Shown here in pieces: positions 19,987 through 27,084 of a stretch of DNA of 30,340 nt; within the stretch, counting starts at the first letter, position 1, and every line of letters begins with the position of its first letter. The DNA is taken from positions 1 through 30,340 of the IMG/VR virus record IMGVR_UViG_3300045960_000111, one strand, 5' to 3'. The notes beneath the pieces are model-generated. The model searched no databases. It had not been told where the DNA came from and worked only from the letters and a program-made list of their open reading frames with translations. The DNA comes from a virus. Both the position numbers and the translations under genes were made by a program.

Positions 19987-21992
19987 ATATCCGGCGGAGG
20001 AAGCGGCAACTACGCGCAGTCGGCGATATCGATCCGGTCCTCCGCGAAGAGATCGACGGATTGTTCTCGCCTCCGCTCCTGTGGCGGTTCCGGGGGGCTG
20101 ACACCACGACGACACGATTCCGGGAGATCGTCACGTCCTCGGCGCGTCGGGCGCTCGCCGACGAGTCGGCCGGGTCCTCGGTCACCGCTGCCGTGTCGCG
20201 GTTGTCGATGGATGGCGCGTCGTGGCGTTCCTACCGATTCGGTGACCGGGCGTGGCAGGCCGACGCATGGCGCCTGTACGACATCACCGGACAACTCCGA
20301 TTCGTGGCGAACTGGGTTGGTAACTCGGTCTCCCGCTGCAACCTCTACGTCGCCCGAACCAAACCGGACGGGTCACCCGGCGAACGCGTCGACACTGGTC
20401 CCGTAGCGGAACTCGCAGCCGGCCCGTTGGGCACCGGCGACGCGAAGGCCGAGGCCCTCCGCCTCCTCGGGATCGACCTGTTCGTTCCCGGCGAGGCGTA
20501 CGTGGTCGCCCAGTCCGGGGGCGGAGAGGACGGCGAAGACCTCTGGTGGGTCGTCACATCGAGGCAGATCAAACGACAGGGCGACAACATCACGGTCATC
20601 CGGTCCCCGGTCCACGGGGGCGGAACCATGGAGTACCGCGAGGGCATTGACCTGATCATCCGGGTGTGGACACCACACCCGGCCGACACGTCCGAACCCG
20701 ACTCGGCAACCCGGTCCGCGATCCCGGACCTCCGCGAGATGGAGGCCCTCCGGAAACGCGAATTCGCCGAACTGGACAGCCGGTTGTCCGGGGCCGGCGT
20801 GTTCGCCCTCCCCGAATCCCTGGAACTGCCACGGGGTGACGACGACCCCGTTGGTGCTGCCGGGTTCTCCGCCCTCCTCGGCCGGGTCATGTCCCGGTCG
20901 TTGCGCGACCGGTCGTCGGCCGAGGCCATGGTCCCGATCATCATCACCGGACCCGGCGACGATATTGGAAAGATCCGACACATCACCCTCTGGTCGGAAC
21001 TGTCCGAGCAGATCGGGACCATGCGTGAGGGCGCCCTCCGGTCCCTCGCCCAGTCGTTGGATATCCCCCCCGAGGTCCTGATCGGCCTCGGGTCGTCGAC
21101 GAACCACTGGAACGCCTGGGCCATCAGCCGCGAAGCCGTACAGATCCACATCAAGCCGGTGTTGACCCGCATCGCAGCAGCCCTGACCACCGGCTACCTC
21201 GCACCAGCCCTTGAGGCCATGGGCGAGGACCCCACCGGGTACATGTATGCGTTCGACACCGCGCCGTTGACCGTGAACCCCGACCGGTCCGGCGACGCGA
21301 AAGACCTTCACGATCGGATGCTCATCTCCGACTCGGTGATCCGTGCCGCGTCGTCGTGGACCGATGGGGACGCCCCATCGTCCGCCGAGCGCACCGTGCG
21401 CCTGGTCGAGAAACTCCTCCTCGCCTCCCCGAACGCGGTCCTGTCCGATCCGGCCCTCCGTGCCCTGATCGGCCTCCCCGAGGCCCAGGCCGTCCCAGTC
21501 GAGGAGACCACGGCCCCCCCCGGCCAGGAGGAACAACCGGCACCGGCCGAGGAGGAGGAGACGCTACCGGAGGAGACCGAGGAGGAGACGGAGGAGGAAC
21601 AGGGGCCGCCCCCGGCCGGATCACCAACGGAACCATCCGGTTTATCGTTCGCGGCGCAGTTGGCGATCCGGCGTGCCCTCGGCCTCGCCGGAACCCGTCT
21701 CGTCCCCCATTCGAAGCGTCCGGCCGGGATACCCACCTACCAGTTGCACGTCCATCACGGGCCGGTGGTCGGGTCGCAGAAAATCTCGACGTTCCTCGGC
21801 GGATCCTGGCGGGACGAGTTCGCCGGGGTCGGGCCGGCGTTCGGGATCGACGACCGGTTGTTCCTCGCGATGGTCGAGGAACACTGCCGTGACCTCCTCG
21901 TCCGTGGGATCGCCTATGACCCCGTCGACGTCGAGACCCTGTTCGCGTCCCCGGCGACCGTGAACCGATTGCGGGTGATGTCCTGTGCATGA
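19983..21992 (+). CDS. Portal protein
   Basis: The product is 669 residues. The segment WRLYDITGQLRFVANWVGNS (about residues 95-114) and the later TMREGALRSLAQSLDIPPEV and HWNAWAISREAVQIHIKPVL motifs are typical of actinophage portal proteins, the dodecameric ring through which DNA enters and leaves the head. Residues 505-550 are a long Glu/Pro-rich linker, followed by a C-terminal domain of about 120 residues that is not part of the usual core. ATG 19983 overlaps the previous stop. The end overlaps the MuF gene by eight bases. Confidence 0.88.
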   Translation: MNIRRRKRQLRAVGDIDPVLREEIDGLFSPPLLWRFRGADTTTTRFREIVTSSARRALADESAGSSVTAAVSRLSMDGASWRSYRFGDRAWQADAWRLYDITGQLRFVANWVGNSVSRCNLYVARTKPDGSPGERVDTGPVAELAAGPLGTGDAKAEALRLLGIDLFVPGEAYVVAQSGGGEDGEDLWWVVTSRQIKRQGDNITVIRSPVHGGGTMEYREGIDLIIRVWTPHPADTSEPDSATRSAIPDLREMEALRKREFAELDSRLSGAGVFALPESLELPRGDDDPVGAAGFSALLGRVMSRSLRDRSSAEAMVPIIITGPGDDIGKIRHITLWSELSEQIGTMREGALRSLAQSLDIPPEVLIGLGSSTNHWNAWAISREAVQIHIKPVLTRIAAALTTGYLAPALEAMGEDPTGYMYAFDTAPLTVNPDRSGDAKDLHDRMLISDSVIRAASSWTDGDAPSSAERTVRLVEKLLLASPNAVLSDPALRALIGLPEAQAVPVEETTAPPGQEEQPAPAEEEETLPEETEEETEEEQGPPPAGSPTEPSGLSFAAQLAIRRALGLAGTRLVPHSKRPAGIPTYQLHVHHGPVVGSQKISTFLGGSWRDEFAGVGPAFGIDDRLFLAMVEEHCRDLLVRGIAYDPVDVETLFASPATVNRLRVMSCA

Positions 21993-24900
21993 CATGTGGT
22001 CGCTCGACTACGCGCGCACGGTGCCCGGGGCGATGGTGAACGCGGCCGGGGACGTGTTCTACCCGGACGGTCCCGACGACGCGGCGTGGTTCGCGGAGGA
22101 ACACGGGGCTTGGGTGATCACCGGTGCCGACACGGGTCCGGTGTGGGACGGGGAGGGAACCGACCCGTGGATCGTTCCCCGGATGGAGGCGGCTACGGAG
22201 GCTGCCGTGATCGAGGCCGCGATCCGTGAGGCCCTGTGGGTCGAGTTGTCGGCGTGGTTGGTGACGGTGTCCCGCGCGGTCCTCCACACCGTTCTCCCCG
22301 ACCCCCTAGCGATCTTCGCGAAAGCTCCGGCTTGGTCGGCAGCCGTTGACCGGATCGTCCGGGGTCCGGTTCGGGACGCGGTCGGCACGACCTACCACAC
22401 GTTGCTCGGTGACGGGTACCGGTTCGGGTCGCGGCCGGCCGTGGTCGAGCACCTGGCGACGGTGTCCAACCGAATGGTTCGCACCGTGGACTCGACGTTT
22501 GACCTCGTCGCCCGGCAGGTGTCGATCGGGGCGAACCTCGGCGAGGGTGCGGCGGAGATCGCGGACAGGGTTGACGAGGTGTTGTCGACCACGCGCACGG
22601 AGCGCTGGCCGAACCGGGCGACCGTGGTCGCTCGGACGGAATGCCTCCTTGGTGATTCCGTTGTCGCATCAGATGGGATTGAGGCCGTCTATAGGCGTTG
22701 GTACGATGGGCCGATATTCCGGGTACACACGGCCAGCGGCCAACAGTTCTCCGGTACCGCGAATCACCCGATACTCACGTCGAGAGGTTGGGTTGGTTTT
22801 GAACACCTCGTGCCAGGAGATGAGTTGGTCCATAACTCGCTCATTCAATGTGTGCGTATGGCGACTGATGAACACATAAGCGACGTTCCATCCAGCATCA
22901 GCCAAATCTACGATGCGCTCGCGGCAATAGGCATCGTTGTCCGGGCGGAGACTGGAAAACCAGATTTCCACGGCGATGGGATGAATGGATACGTCGATAT
23001 TGCGACTACCAACCGCGTGCTGGCGGACCGGATTATATCCACGGGCGCTGAGCGATTCGAAAATCTCGTCCTCGAACCGTCCGATACCAACGATGTCCTG
23101 TTGTCGCGTCTTAGCGATTTTCTCACGGTTGGTCGACCTTCCGGGAGTTCGCATAATTCCAAGTGGTCGGAGGCGTCGCTCGATCGTGTCCTTCGACACG
23201 CCATACTCGCTTGCGAGGTCAGAGGCGCTCGCCCCGGAGAGGTATTCGGATGTCAGCGTGTCAATGTCGATTTTTATCCATCGCGATCCGTGTTCTCCGC
23301 GAAGGTGGAACTGGGCGGCCTTCGCCTCCTTCATTCCTCTTGTATTGATACCAGCTCCTGTCAAGATCCGTTTTATGACATCGGTGTCGGTGTGGTACGT
23401 GGTTGCCAACTTGCGAAGACTTTGCCCAGCCTCGTATGCGGACACGACAAGCGTGGTGTCGATGTCATTTCTTCGAGGCATGGAAGCGGCCTCATGTTGG
23501 GTCAGCGTCGTTATCCCGGCGTTGGCCAATATGGATCTGATTCGTCTGGGATGGATGCGATACGCCTTCTGAATAGCGTTGATGCTGCTTCCCGACCGGT
23601 AGGAGTCGATAATGTCGTTGGGGTCGATGTCATTCCGTTTAGCGGCCATGTGTACAACCTCACTACTCGCCGAGGGTGGTTCAACTATGGACCACTATAC
23701 AGCGGTAACACGATGGGGGCGTTGAACGCCGGCCGGCAGGACGCGTTCGCGGCCGTGGCCGAGGAGTTGGCGACCCCGTTCGAACAGATGTGGGTGGCGA
23801 CCGTGGACCGGAGGATTCGTCCGACCCATCGTCGCGCGGACGGGCAGCGGGTACCGACCGGGCAGCCGTTCATCGTGGGTGGCGCGTCGCTACGGTTCCC
23901 CGGCGATCCGTTGGGTCCCGGCAAGGAGGTGATTCAGTGCCTACCCGGAGACGTCGTTGTCGACTACCGCGCTGTACGTTCCGTCACGAGACGTTGGTAT
24001 GAGGGCGATATTGTTGTCATCCGGTTTGCCGGTGGCAACAATCTCACCATTACACCGAATCACCCGGTACTGCGGGCTGACGGTGTCTGGGTAGCCGCTG
24101 GTTTGATCAACGAAGGAGATCACTGCGTCCGCTGTGATATCCGTCGGGGCGATTCCGGAACACCAGACGAAGATTGTGGACCATCCAAGATTGGCGAGAT
24201 CTACGGTACGGCGTGCGAGGCGAAGACGCCTGACCGGATATCCCTCTCCCCACCAGACTTCCACGGCGACTCTACCGATGGTGATGTTGAGGTTGTACCC
24301 ATATATGGCAACCTGCGTTTCGACGGTTACCCCGCGCGCGATGAGGAAATCGACGAGTTCGGCCTCTCCCTTGCCGATTTTGCGTGTTCGCGTGGTCGCC
24401 GTGCTGATGGTAGGACGTTCACGGTCGGGGTTCCGCTTCGCGAAGTCGACGTTCAACCGCCTTCGTTCGGCGTTCGCTGGTGCCGTGAGGAGACGTCTGG
24501 CTTCGATGCTGGCGCGACTCATTCTGATCTTGTTGGCTTCGCTTACGGTTCTGGTGTCCAGCCCGGCTGCTGCGAGTCGACGGATGATGGTTGGCCTGCT
24601 CACTCCAAACGCTTTGGCGATCGCGAGGACGCTGTCTCCGTTGTTGTATCGGGAGATGATGTCGTCAATGTCGACGTCGACTCCTTTGGCGAGTCGGGCC
24701 GCTTCGGACGCGGTTCTGATTCTGGCGCCGCAGGCCCGGAGGTATTTGGTGATGGTGTCCGGGGTGCAATCCAAGAGTCGTGCGAGTTCGACGGTGCTCG
24801 CCCCGTCTTCGTATCGACGTCGGAGGTCGTCTCTGTCGATCGCTTTTCGTTCGCGGGTCATGTGTTCAACCTCGATACCGGAGTTGGTTGGTACACCGCC

Positions 24901-24996
24901 AATTGTGTACCAGTGAGAAATTGCCGTTGCACCACGATCCTCCTGGAGCCGGGGGAGACCGTTGACCTTACGCATCGTCAGTTCAAGAACTACTAG
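21985..24996 (+). CDS. MuF-like head protein with two inteins
   Basis: The precursor is 1003 residues; removing 356- and 328-residue inteins leaves 319. The joined exteins read as a MuF-like minor head protein: an N-terminal helical region, then TMGALNAGRQDAFAAV, WVATVDRRIRPTHRRADGQR, VGGASLRFPGDPLGP and EVIQ joined to CRCT. Such proteins sit at the portal vertex and help assemble or are packaged in the head. The inteins begin at Cys220 and Cys652 with +1 residues Thr and Cys, and both interrupt the most conserved motifs. GTG 21985 is the annotated start; ATG 21994 is an alternative. Both inteins are overlapped almost entirely by leftward nuclease genes. Confidence 0.88.
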   Translation: MHDMWSLDYARTVPGAMVNAAGDVFYPDGPDDAAWFAEEHGAWVITGADTGPVWDGEGTDPWIVPRMEAATEAAVIEAAIREALWVELSAWLVTVSRAVLHTVLPDPLAIFAKAPAWSAAVDRIVRGPVRDAVGTTYHTLLGDGYRFGSRPAVVEHLATVSNRMVRTVDSTFDLVARQVSIGANLGEGAAEIADRVDEVLSTTRTERWPNRATVVARTECLLGDSVVASDGIEAVYRRWYDGPIFRVHTASGQQFSGTANHPILTSRGWVGFEHLVPGDELVHNSLIQCVRMATDEHISDVPSSISQIYDALAAIGIVVRAETGKPDFHGDGMNGYVDIATTNRVLADRIISTGAERFENLVLEPSDTNDVLLSRLSDFLTVGRPSGSSHNSKWSEASLDRVLRHAILACEVRGARPGEVFGCQRVNVDFYPSRSVFSAKVELGGLRLLHSSCIDTSSCQDPFYDIGVGVVRGCQLAKTLPSLVCGHDKRGVDVISSRHGSGLMLGQRRYPGVGQYGSDSSGMDAIRLLNSVDAASRPVGVDNVVGVDVIPFSGHVYNLTTRRGWFNYGPLYSGNTMGALNAGRQDAFAAVAEELATPFEQMWVATVDRRIRPTHRRADGQRVPTGQPFIVGGASLRFPGDPLGPGKEVIQCLPGDVVVDYRAVRSVTRRWYEGDIVVIRFAGGNNLTITPNHPVLRADGVWVAAGLINEGDHCVRCDIRRGDSGTPDEDCGPSKIGEIYGTACEAKTPDRISLSPPDFHGDSTDGDVEVVPIYGNLRFDGYPARDEEIDEFGLSLADFACSRGRRADGRTFTVGVPLREVDVQPPSFGVRWCREETSGFDAGATHSDLVGFAYGSGVQPGCCESTDDGWPAHSKRFGDREDAVSVVVSGDDVVNVDVDSFGESGRFGRGSDSGAAGPEVFGDGVRGAIQESCEFDGARPVFVSTSEVVSVDRFSFAGHVFNLDTGVGWYTANCVPVRNCRCTTILLEPGETVDLTHRQFKNY
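22642..23709 (+). other. MuF intein 1
   Basis: The intein has 356 residues, Cys1 (CLLGDSVVASDG) to Asn356 (PLYSGN), with +1 Thr. Block B is TANHPILTSRGW, and block F is SGHVYNLTTRRGWF. The penultimate residue is Gly rather than the usual His. Residues 70-320 contain no known endonuclease motif in this frame. They include PDFHGDGMNGYVDI, which lies opposite the catalytic motif of the antisense nuclease. The intein is homologous to intein 2. Confidence 0.88.
22669..23649 (-). CDS. Antisense HTH-Vsr-like endonuclease inside MuF intein 1
   Basis: The 326-residue protein lies wholly inside the intein on the opposite strand, covering intein residues 10-336. Three helix-turn-helix units recur, each beginning with Ile-Asp: residues 8-46 (IDPNDIIDSYRSGSSINAIQ), 63-101 and 128-165 (SASDLASEYGVSKDTIERRL). 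Residues 190-285 look like a Vsr-like PD-(D/E)XK nuclease: Glu193/Glu195, Gln210, NIDV with Asp219, AVEIW with Glu228, and a helix-strand end DLADAGWNVAYVF. Such proteins are probably homing endonucleases. ATG 23649 has GAGG eight bases upstream; both are the complement of intein block F. Its codons are in register with the sense codons. Expression and cutting are inferred. Confidence 0.82.
   Translation of the reverse strand: MAAKRNDIDPNDIIDSYRSGSSINAIQKAYRIHPRRIRSILANAGITTLTQHEAASMPRRNDIDTTLVVSAYEAGQSLRKLATTYHTDTDVIKRILTGAGINTRGMKEAKAAQFHLRGEHGSRWIKIDIDTLTSEYLSGASASDLASEYGVSKDTIERRLRPLGIMRTPGRSTNREKIAKTRQQDIVGIGRFEDEIFESLSARGYNPVRQHAVGSRNIDVSIHPIAVEIWFSSLRPDNDAYCRERIVDLADAGWNVAYVFISRHTHTLNERVMDQLISWHEVFKTNPTSRREYRVIRGTGELLAAGRVYPEYRPIVPTPIDGLNPI
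23938..24921 (+). other. MuF intein 2
   Basis: The intein has 328 residues, Cys1 (CLPGDVVVDYRAV) to Asn328 (CVPVRN), with +1 Cys. Block B is TPNHPVLRADG, and block F is AGHVFNLDTGVGWY. The penultimate residue is Arg instead of His. The linker frame is Asp/Gly/Ser-rich without endonuclease motifs but keeps PDFHGD. It shares both splicing halves with intein 1, so they are related copies at two sites of one gene. Confidence 0.88.
23941..24861 (-). CDS. Antisense HTH-Vsr-like endonuclease inside MuF intein 2
   Basis: The 306-residue protein is encoded opposite intein 2 and covers intein residues 2-308. Two clear helix-turn-helix units are at residues 8-46 (STVELARLLDCTPDTITKYL) and 64-102 (SVLAIAKAFGVSRPTIIRRL). 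The nuclease part is at 160-260: GKGEAELVDFLIARG, Gln183, YGYNLNI and AVEVWWG (Glu201), then DLANLGWSTIFVW. It is homologous to the protein at 22669-23649. At the position of that protein's Asp219 it has Asn, so catalysis may be lost or altered. ATG 24861 has GAGG eight bases upstream, again the complement of intein block F. The stop is the codon next to intein Cys1. Confidence 0.82.
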   Translation of the reverse strand: MTRERKAIDRDDLRRRYEDGASTVELARLLDCTPDTITKYLRACGARIRTASEAARLAKGVDVDIDDIISRYNNGDSVLAIAKAFGVSRPTIIRRLAAAGLDTRTVSEANKIRMSRASIEARRLLTAPANAERRRLNVDFAKRNPDRERPTISTATTRTRKIGKGEAELVDFLIARGVTVETQVAIYGYNLNITIGRVAVEVWWGEGYPVRRLRLARRTVDLANLGWSTIFVWCSGIAPTDITADAVISFVDQTSGYPDTVSPQYRVIRCNGEIVATGKPDDNNIALIPTSRDGTYSAVVDNDVSG

Positions 24997-25012
24997 CGGT
25001 TAGGGGCTAGAT

Positions 25013-26908
25013 ATGGGTACCGGATGGCGGGGCATGCTCGCCCCCCTCGACGTGTCCACCGGGGACGGCCGGCGTTTCCTGTCGTCCGGTGTGTCGTCAC
25101 GGCAGTTGCCGTTGCCGTTGAAGTGGCAGCGCGCGGACACCGAGGGTCATGACAACTCGGTGATCGTCGGTTCGTTGGAGCGGATCGAGTACGGGACGGT
25201 CGCGGAGGCGATCGAAGCCGGATGGATCGACGCGAAATGTATCAAACCATCCAAGTTTGCGAAGGACCTCCGCGCCGCGTGGGGATTCGGACGCATGTTC
25301 GACGACATCAACCCGAACGACATGCCACGCCTCCACGAAGACGTCGCCGAGTCCATGCACCTCCTCGGCCAACAGGTCATCGGCCCGTCCGTCGACGCGG
25401 GATCGTACGAGGCCGTCATCGCCCTCAAGGGCTCCGACGAGGCCCTCACCGAGGAGGAGTTCGACAAACTGTTCTGGGGCGAGGGATCGGAAGACGTCGA
25501 ACTCGAACTGTTGTTCACCGAGTACCAGATCGCCGCTGCCACGTTGGTGCCGATCCCGGCGTTCGCCGAGTGCCGGCCGTTCCAACTACTCGCCGAGGAG
25601 GCCCTCACAGCGGCCGTCCGGAAGACCGGATGGTCCGACATGCCCCTCGCCGAACGGGACATGGCCTGGGACGGCACGGCCGCTGAGAAGCGGGTCGCGG
25701 AAAACGCCGGGATCGGGGGCAACAACCCGAACTGGGACCGGTACGCGCAGGCGTTCCTCTACCAGGACGACGAGGCGAACGCCGAGACCAAGGGGGCGTA
25801 CGGGTTCCAGATCGCGGACATGGTCGACGGAACACAACGGATCGTTCCCCGCGCGGTGTTCGCCGTTGCCGGGGTCCTCCAAGGCGCGAGGGGTGGCACA
25901 ACCATCCCCCAGGCCGACCAGGACGCCATGAAGACCGTGGTCGAGGGGCTGTACAACCGGATGGCGGAGGAGTTCCAGGACGACACGATCGTGGTGCCGT
26001 GGGCGGAGGAAACCGCGTCGCTCATCGCGGCCGTCACAGCCGCTGCCGGCATACTCGCCGGCTACGACCCGACCCTGTTCGACAATCCGAACCTCGACCG
26101 GATCACCCCGATCACGGTCACGGAGGACGGCCGGGTGTTCGGACACGTCGCCACCCACGACACCTGTCACGTCGGCATGCCCGGGATGTGCACCACGGCC
26201 CCCGTCGACAACGACGGGTACGGCATGTTCCACCGGTACCAGCCGGAGGGGTTCCCCATGCCGGTCGGCCGGATCACCACCGGGGGCGGGAAATTCGGGT
26301 GCACCTGTCGGCAGTGCGGGGGGCGGAACGACGACCACGCGTGCCTCAAACTGTCGTTGGGCGGGGCGATCGCGCATCATGACCGGTTGTCCACGGTCGC
26401 GTGGGTTCGGGCAGGGGAGGACACCCGACTGAACGCCGTGTGGATCGCCGGGGTTGCGAACCCGGCCGCGTCGGTCGAGGAACTCGCCGCGTTGTCCCGG
26501 CAGAAGGTATCGGGGGACTGGCGTCCGGCCGGGGGGCGGACAGAACTCGTCGAGATCCTTGCCCTGGCCAGGGAGGAACCCGGGTTCCCCCTGCCACGGT
26601 TCCGGATCGCGGCCGGCCAGGTTGCGGCGCTCACCGCTGCCGGCGTGGTACTACCATCCAGGGCCGAGACGCCCGGTACGATGACCATCGATTACGAGCG
26701 GTTGGCGGACCTTCTCGCCGGGCGTCTCGCCACCCACCTCCAACCGGCGGTTCCCCCGGCCGGTGGAGACGAAACCACCGTCACGGCCGCTGACACCACG
26801 TCCCCCACGGTCGATGATGATGTTGACAGCCTGCTCGGGGAGGTCGATGACGCGGTCAACACCGGGCACGCGATCCGGCTCCGGGCCGAACTCGACGAGG
26901 TGTTCTGA
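25013..26908 (+). CDS. Capsid maturation protease
   Basis: The product is 631 residues. The N-terminal domain reads as an actinophage capsid maturation protease: WRGMLAPLDVSTGDGRRF, RQLPLPLKWQ, a conserved EGHDNSVIVGSLERIEYG (His near 46) and, near residue 179, a segment EYQIAAATLVPIPAFAE. These cleave scaffold or head proteins during assembly. The middle (about 195-330) and the Cys/His-containing part (HDTCHVGMPGMCTTA, CTCRQCGGRNDDHACLKL, about 382-455) are typical of the long fused form of this family. The C-terminus is acidic and may act as a scaffold. ATG 25013 has AGGGG upstream. The major capsid gene is not in the window. Confidence 0.85.
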   Translation: MGTGWRGMLAPLDVSTGDGRRFLSSGVSSRQLPLPLKWQRADTEGHDNSVIVGSLERIEYGTVAEAIEAGWIDAKCIKPSKFAKDLRAAWGFGRMFDDINPNDMPRLHEDVAESMHLLGQQVIGPSVDAGSYEAVIALKGSDEALTEEEFDKLFWGEGSEDVELELLFTEYQIAAATLVPIPAFAECRPFQLLAEEALTAAVRKTGWSDMPLAERDMAWDGTAAEKRVAENAGIGGNNPNWDRYAQAFLYQDDEANAETKGAYGFQIADMVDGTQRIVPRAVFAVAGVLQGARGGTTIPQADQDAMKTVVEGLYNRMAEEFQDDTIVVPWAEETASLIAAVTAAAGILAGYDPTLFDNPNLDRITPITVTEDGRVFGHVATHDTCHVGMPGMCTTAPVDNDGYGMFHRYQPEGFPMPVGRITTGGGKFGCTCRQCGGRNDDHACLKLSLGGAIAHHDRLSTVAWVRAGEDTRLNAVWIAGVANPAASVEELAALSRQKVSGDWRPAGGRTELVEILALAREEPGFPLPRFRIAAGQVAALTAAGVVLPSRAETPGTMTIDYERLADLLAGRLATHLQPAVPPAGGDETTVTAADTTSPTVDDDVDSLLGEVDDAVNTGHAIRLRAELDEVF

Positions 26909-27084
26909 TGTGTTGCGGTAACAAGGTCGTTGCGAACCAGCAGGCCAGGGCCGCGTCGGCTACGACGTGGCAGGTGCTCGACGCGAGTAACCATGTGGTG
27001 TCTACGAAGACGTCGGAGATCGCGGCGAAACTCGCAGCCGCCCGGATCGGGGGAACCGTCGTAAAGCAGACGTCGACGTCGTGA
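26908..27084 (+). CDS. Small conserved head-region protein
   Basis: The product is 58 residues and starts MCCGNKVVANQQARAA, a signature of a small protein often found beside capsid genes in actinophages. The core is one strand (TTWQVLDASNHVVSTK) and a helix (SEIAAKLAAARIGG). ATG 26908 overlaps the protease stop by one base, and its TGA overlaps GTG 27081 by four. Function unknown. Confidence 0.75.
   Translation: MCCGNKVVANQQARAASATTWQVLDASNHVVSTKTSEIAAKLAAARIGGTVVKQTSTS

Noticed and set aside
20345-21536. Long leftward frames opposite the portal gene
   Set aside because: Low-complexity Gly/Arg/Pro composition without regular motifs. In contrast, the antisense frames in the inteins have repeated HTH units, a nuclease core and ribosome binding sites.
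21322-22287. 321-codon leftward Arg/Pro-rich frame across the portal-MuF junction
   Set aside because: Composition is that of a complement of Glu/Gly-rich coding DNA; it crosses a gene boundary with no start signals.
24862-24975. Extension of the second antisense nuclease to an upstream ATG at 24975
   Set aside because: The extra 38 residues lie partly outside the intein and lack a family pattern; ATG 24861 has GAGG at proper spacing and matches the start of the first nuclease.
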